A DNA stretch of 54,115 nucleotides from Clostridium sp. CAG:568 (lineage in GTDB: Bacteria; Bacillota_I; Bacilli_A; RFN20; CAG-288). Below are positions 52,619 to 54,115 of the stretch, piece by piece. Under the pieces are notes generated by a model. It had not been told where the DNA came from. It saw only the letters and a program-made list of their open reading frames with translations, and searched no databases. Both the position numbers and the translations under genes were made by a program. Position 1 is the first letter of the stretch; every line of letters begins with the position of its first letter. The stretch is from assembly GCA_000434395.1 (NCBI GenBank), contig FR878794.1, forward strand, positions 1 to 54,115, given 5' to 3'.

Positions 52619-53424
52619 CTATTTACCCCTTTTTCATATTCTTGAAGATGTTTCAAGACATCGTTATCGACAGTCGTAACTTCGTTATGATCTGAATATA
52701 TGAGAATTGTATTCTCATAATGTGCACCAAATGAATGGTCTTGCGAAATAACTGTCCAATCATCATCTGCGATATAGATTTCAGGACGTTTCAAAATCAA
52801 CATAGGTTCGATGCAAATCGCCATTCCTTCTCTAAGAATTTGTCCTCTATGAGGCAAATATCCTTTAGAACAATTTGGAATGAAAGGATCTTCATGCATC
52901 GAAACACCAATGCCGTGACCTCCATATTCACTCAAGGCGCTAAAACCATAACTATCAGCTACTTTTTGGATTGCGTACCCAATATCATTGACACGGGCAC
53001 CAGGTTTTACAACCTTCAATGCTTCCCAAAAAGCTTCCTCTGTGGCTTGAGCTAAAAGCTTAGCTTCTTTAGAAACCTCACCCACGAAGAATGTTCGTGC
53101 ACAATCACCTTGATATCCACTCTTATCGATATTACCAATATCAATTTTAAGCAAATCACCTTCTTTTAGTACACGTTTGGAAGAAGGAATTCCATGAATT
53201 ACTTCATCATTTACACTGGCACAAATCGAGCCAGGGAAGCCTTCAAACCCTTTGAAAGAAGGAGTACATCCACTACTGCGGATAAACTTCTCACAAAGCT
53301 TGTCGATTTCCTTAGTAGTTACACCAGGCTTGATGAAGGGCTTTATGTAATCAAAGACAGGTCCTATTTTATGACCAGCTTCACTCAAAGCCTTCATTTC
53401 ATCTAATGTCTTAACAATAATCAC
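52615..53424 (-). CDS. map: Type I methionine aminopeptidase
   Basis: Removes the initiator methionine from new proteins. The metal ligands are in KIDIGNIDKSGYQGDCARTF (two Asp), GGHGIGVSMHEDP (His), CIEPM (Glu) and HYENTILI (Glu). 269 aa, slightly longer than the usual 250, with the extra at the C-terminus. It starts 5 bases after the adk stop and overlaps infA by 4 bases. Confidence 0.97.
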   Translation of the reverse strand: MIIVKTLDEMKALSEAGHKIGPVFDYIKPFIKPGVTTKEIDKLCEKFIRSSGCTPSFKGFEGFPGSICASVNDEVIHGIPSSKRVLKEGDLLKIDIGNIDKSGYQGDCARTFFVGEVSKEAKLLAQATEEAFWEALKVVKPGARVNDIGYAIQKVADSYGFSALSEYGGHGIGVSMHEDPFIPNCSKGYLPHRGQILREGMAICIEPMLILKRPEIYIADDDWTVISQDHSFGAHYENTILIYSDHNEVTTVDNDVLKHLQEYEKGVNR

Positions 53425-53429
53425 TACAG

Positions 53430-54107
53430 TTAGTCCTCTAACTTAGCAACAGCATCATCAATTTCTTTGTTACCTTCTTCGACAATTCCTGATGTTGTGT
53501 CGATGACACGCACAAGACCTTTCTTAGAATAGAAATCGATAATAGGAGCTGTTTTTGCTTCATACTCGGTCATTCTAGTCTTGAATGCCTCAGCAGTGTC
53601 ATCCTTTCTTTGAATAAGGTTGGCACCACAATAATCGCAGATTCCATCAACTTTTGATAATAAAGTCTTGATGTTAAATGAGGCTCCACACTTTGGACAT
53701 ACTCTACGAGTGACGATGCGTCCCTCAAGAATTGAATAGTCGCAAGTGATCGACAATACTAGATTGATCTTTCTACCGAGTTCTCCCAACAACTTTTCCA
53801 AAGCAATTGCTTGGTCTAGTGTTCTGGGGAATCCGTCCAACAAGAATCCGCTCTCCGTGTCTTTTTTGAGAAGTCTCTCCCGAACGATACCGACAGTAAT
53901 CTCGTCTGGGACAAGCTCGCCCTTATCTATGAACTCTTTGGCTTTAACACCCATAGGAGTTCCTTTAGATATGGCGTCACGGAAAATGTCGCCTGTTGAA
54001 ATGTGGGGAATGTTGTACTTTTGTTCGATGTGAACACTGTGAGTTCCCTTACCCGCACCTGGGGGTCCCACAAGGATGATGTTCAATTGCCTGCTTGAAC
54101 CGCTCAT
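53430..54107 (-). CDS. adk: Adenylate kinase, zinc-lid form
   Basis: Balances AMP, ADP and ATP. P-loop GPPGAGKGTHS (14-24), DGFPRTLDQA, and the LID domain with four cysteines (CPKCGASF, then CDYCG), the zinc-binding form common in Firmicutes. The 225-aa gene is complete, with its ATG 8 bases from the window edge; a few extra residues precede the usual start (MSGSSRQLN). secY would be expected just outside the window. Confidence 0.96.
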   Translation of the reverse strand: MSGSSRQLNIILVGPPGAGKGTHSVHIEQKYNIPHISTGDIFRDAISKGTPMGVKAKEFIDKGELVPDEITVGIVRERLLKKDTESGFLLDGFPRTLDQAIALEKLLGELGRKINLVLSITCDYSILEGRIVTRRVCPKCGASFNIKTLLSKVDGICDYCGANLIQRKDDTAEAFKTRMTEYEAKTAPIIDFYSKKGLVRVIDTTSGIVEEGNKEIDDAVAKLED

Positions 54108-54115
54108 TCAATTTT

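Noticed and set aside
1..54115. CRISPR array or insertion sequence
   Set aside because: No regularly spaced direct repeats and no transposase or terminal inverted repeat pair were seen. The only tight tandem repeat is the eno duplication.
1..54115. Mycoplasma genetic code (TGA = Trp)
   Set aside because: Several intact genes end in TGA (sdaA, ackA, the APH-fold kinase) and conserved Trp positions are TGG, so code 11 applies despite Mollicutes-like PotA.

Overview
The window comes from a low-GC, anaerobic, fermentative Firmicute-type genome. The most likely source is an uncultured Bacilli / Erysipelotrichia / Mollicutes-related lineage from a gut-like habitat (an inference from gene content, not from a marker tree). 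The evidence is AT-rich DNA, anaerobic ribonucleotide reductase (nrdDG), acetate kinase and AdhE, GGAGG ribosome-binding sites, CCA-encoding tRNA genes, and a Mollicutes-like long PotA inside potABCD. TGA is a true stop (sdaA, ackA) and tryptophan is TGG, so the standard bacterial code is used rather than the Mycoplasma code.

Layout. 0-11 kb: family 2 glycosyltransferase, L-serine dehydratase, a short IMP dehydrogenase, a broken SPFH-type gene, a PfkB sugar kinase, an HD hydrolase, nrdDG behind a hairpin-rich leader, hpt, and a HAD phosphatase/APH-fold kinase pair. 11-21 kb: AdhE whose alcohol dehydrogenase half has lost its motifs, tRNA-Arg, nrnA, an ABC-F ATPase with one dead ATP site, ackA plus a thioredoxin-like gene, guaA, and a small membrane protein. 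21-26 kb: tRNA-Pro, a glutaredoxin-like protein, a C69 dipeptidase, a lipoprotein esterase, and a tandem pair of unknown paralogs, one of them frameshifted. 26-32 kb: potABCD behind a 700-base region with a candidate structured leader. 32-41 kb is accessory: a deletion pseudogene, a GH13 glucosidase, a very AT-rich two-gene locus (877-aa secreted protein plus an ABC-FtsX protein with every ATPase motif lost), and small plasmid/ICE-type genes (YubB-like, DUF3846). 41-48 kb: tRNA-Leu, an RNase III with two dsRNA-binding domains behind a foldable leader, a family 8 glycosyltransferase, an M6 metalloprotease lipoprotein, and FtsH with an extra C-terminal domain. 48-54 kb: enolase broken by a 20-base tandem duplication, then the end of the ribosomal alpha operon, adk-map-infA-rpmJ-rpsM-rpsK-rpoA-rplQ, read right to left.

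Metabolic picture. Purine salvage and GMP synthesis (hpt, guaB, guaA), anaerobic dNTP synthesis (nrdDG), serine deamination to pyruvate, and fermentation by way of acetyl-CoA to acetate (ackA) and acetaldehyde (AdhE). A recurring theme is partial decay of enzyme sites inside otherwise intact proteins: AdhE, ABC-F, the ABC-FtsX protein, and IMPDH without its CBS module. The best candidate for an undescribed system is the secreted protein plus pseudo-ABC/FtsX pair at 34.3-39.0 kb.
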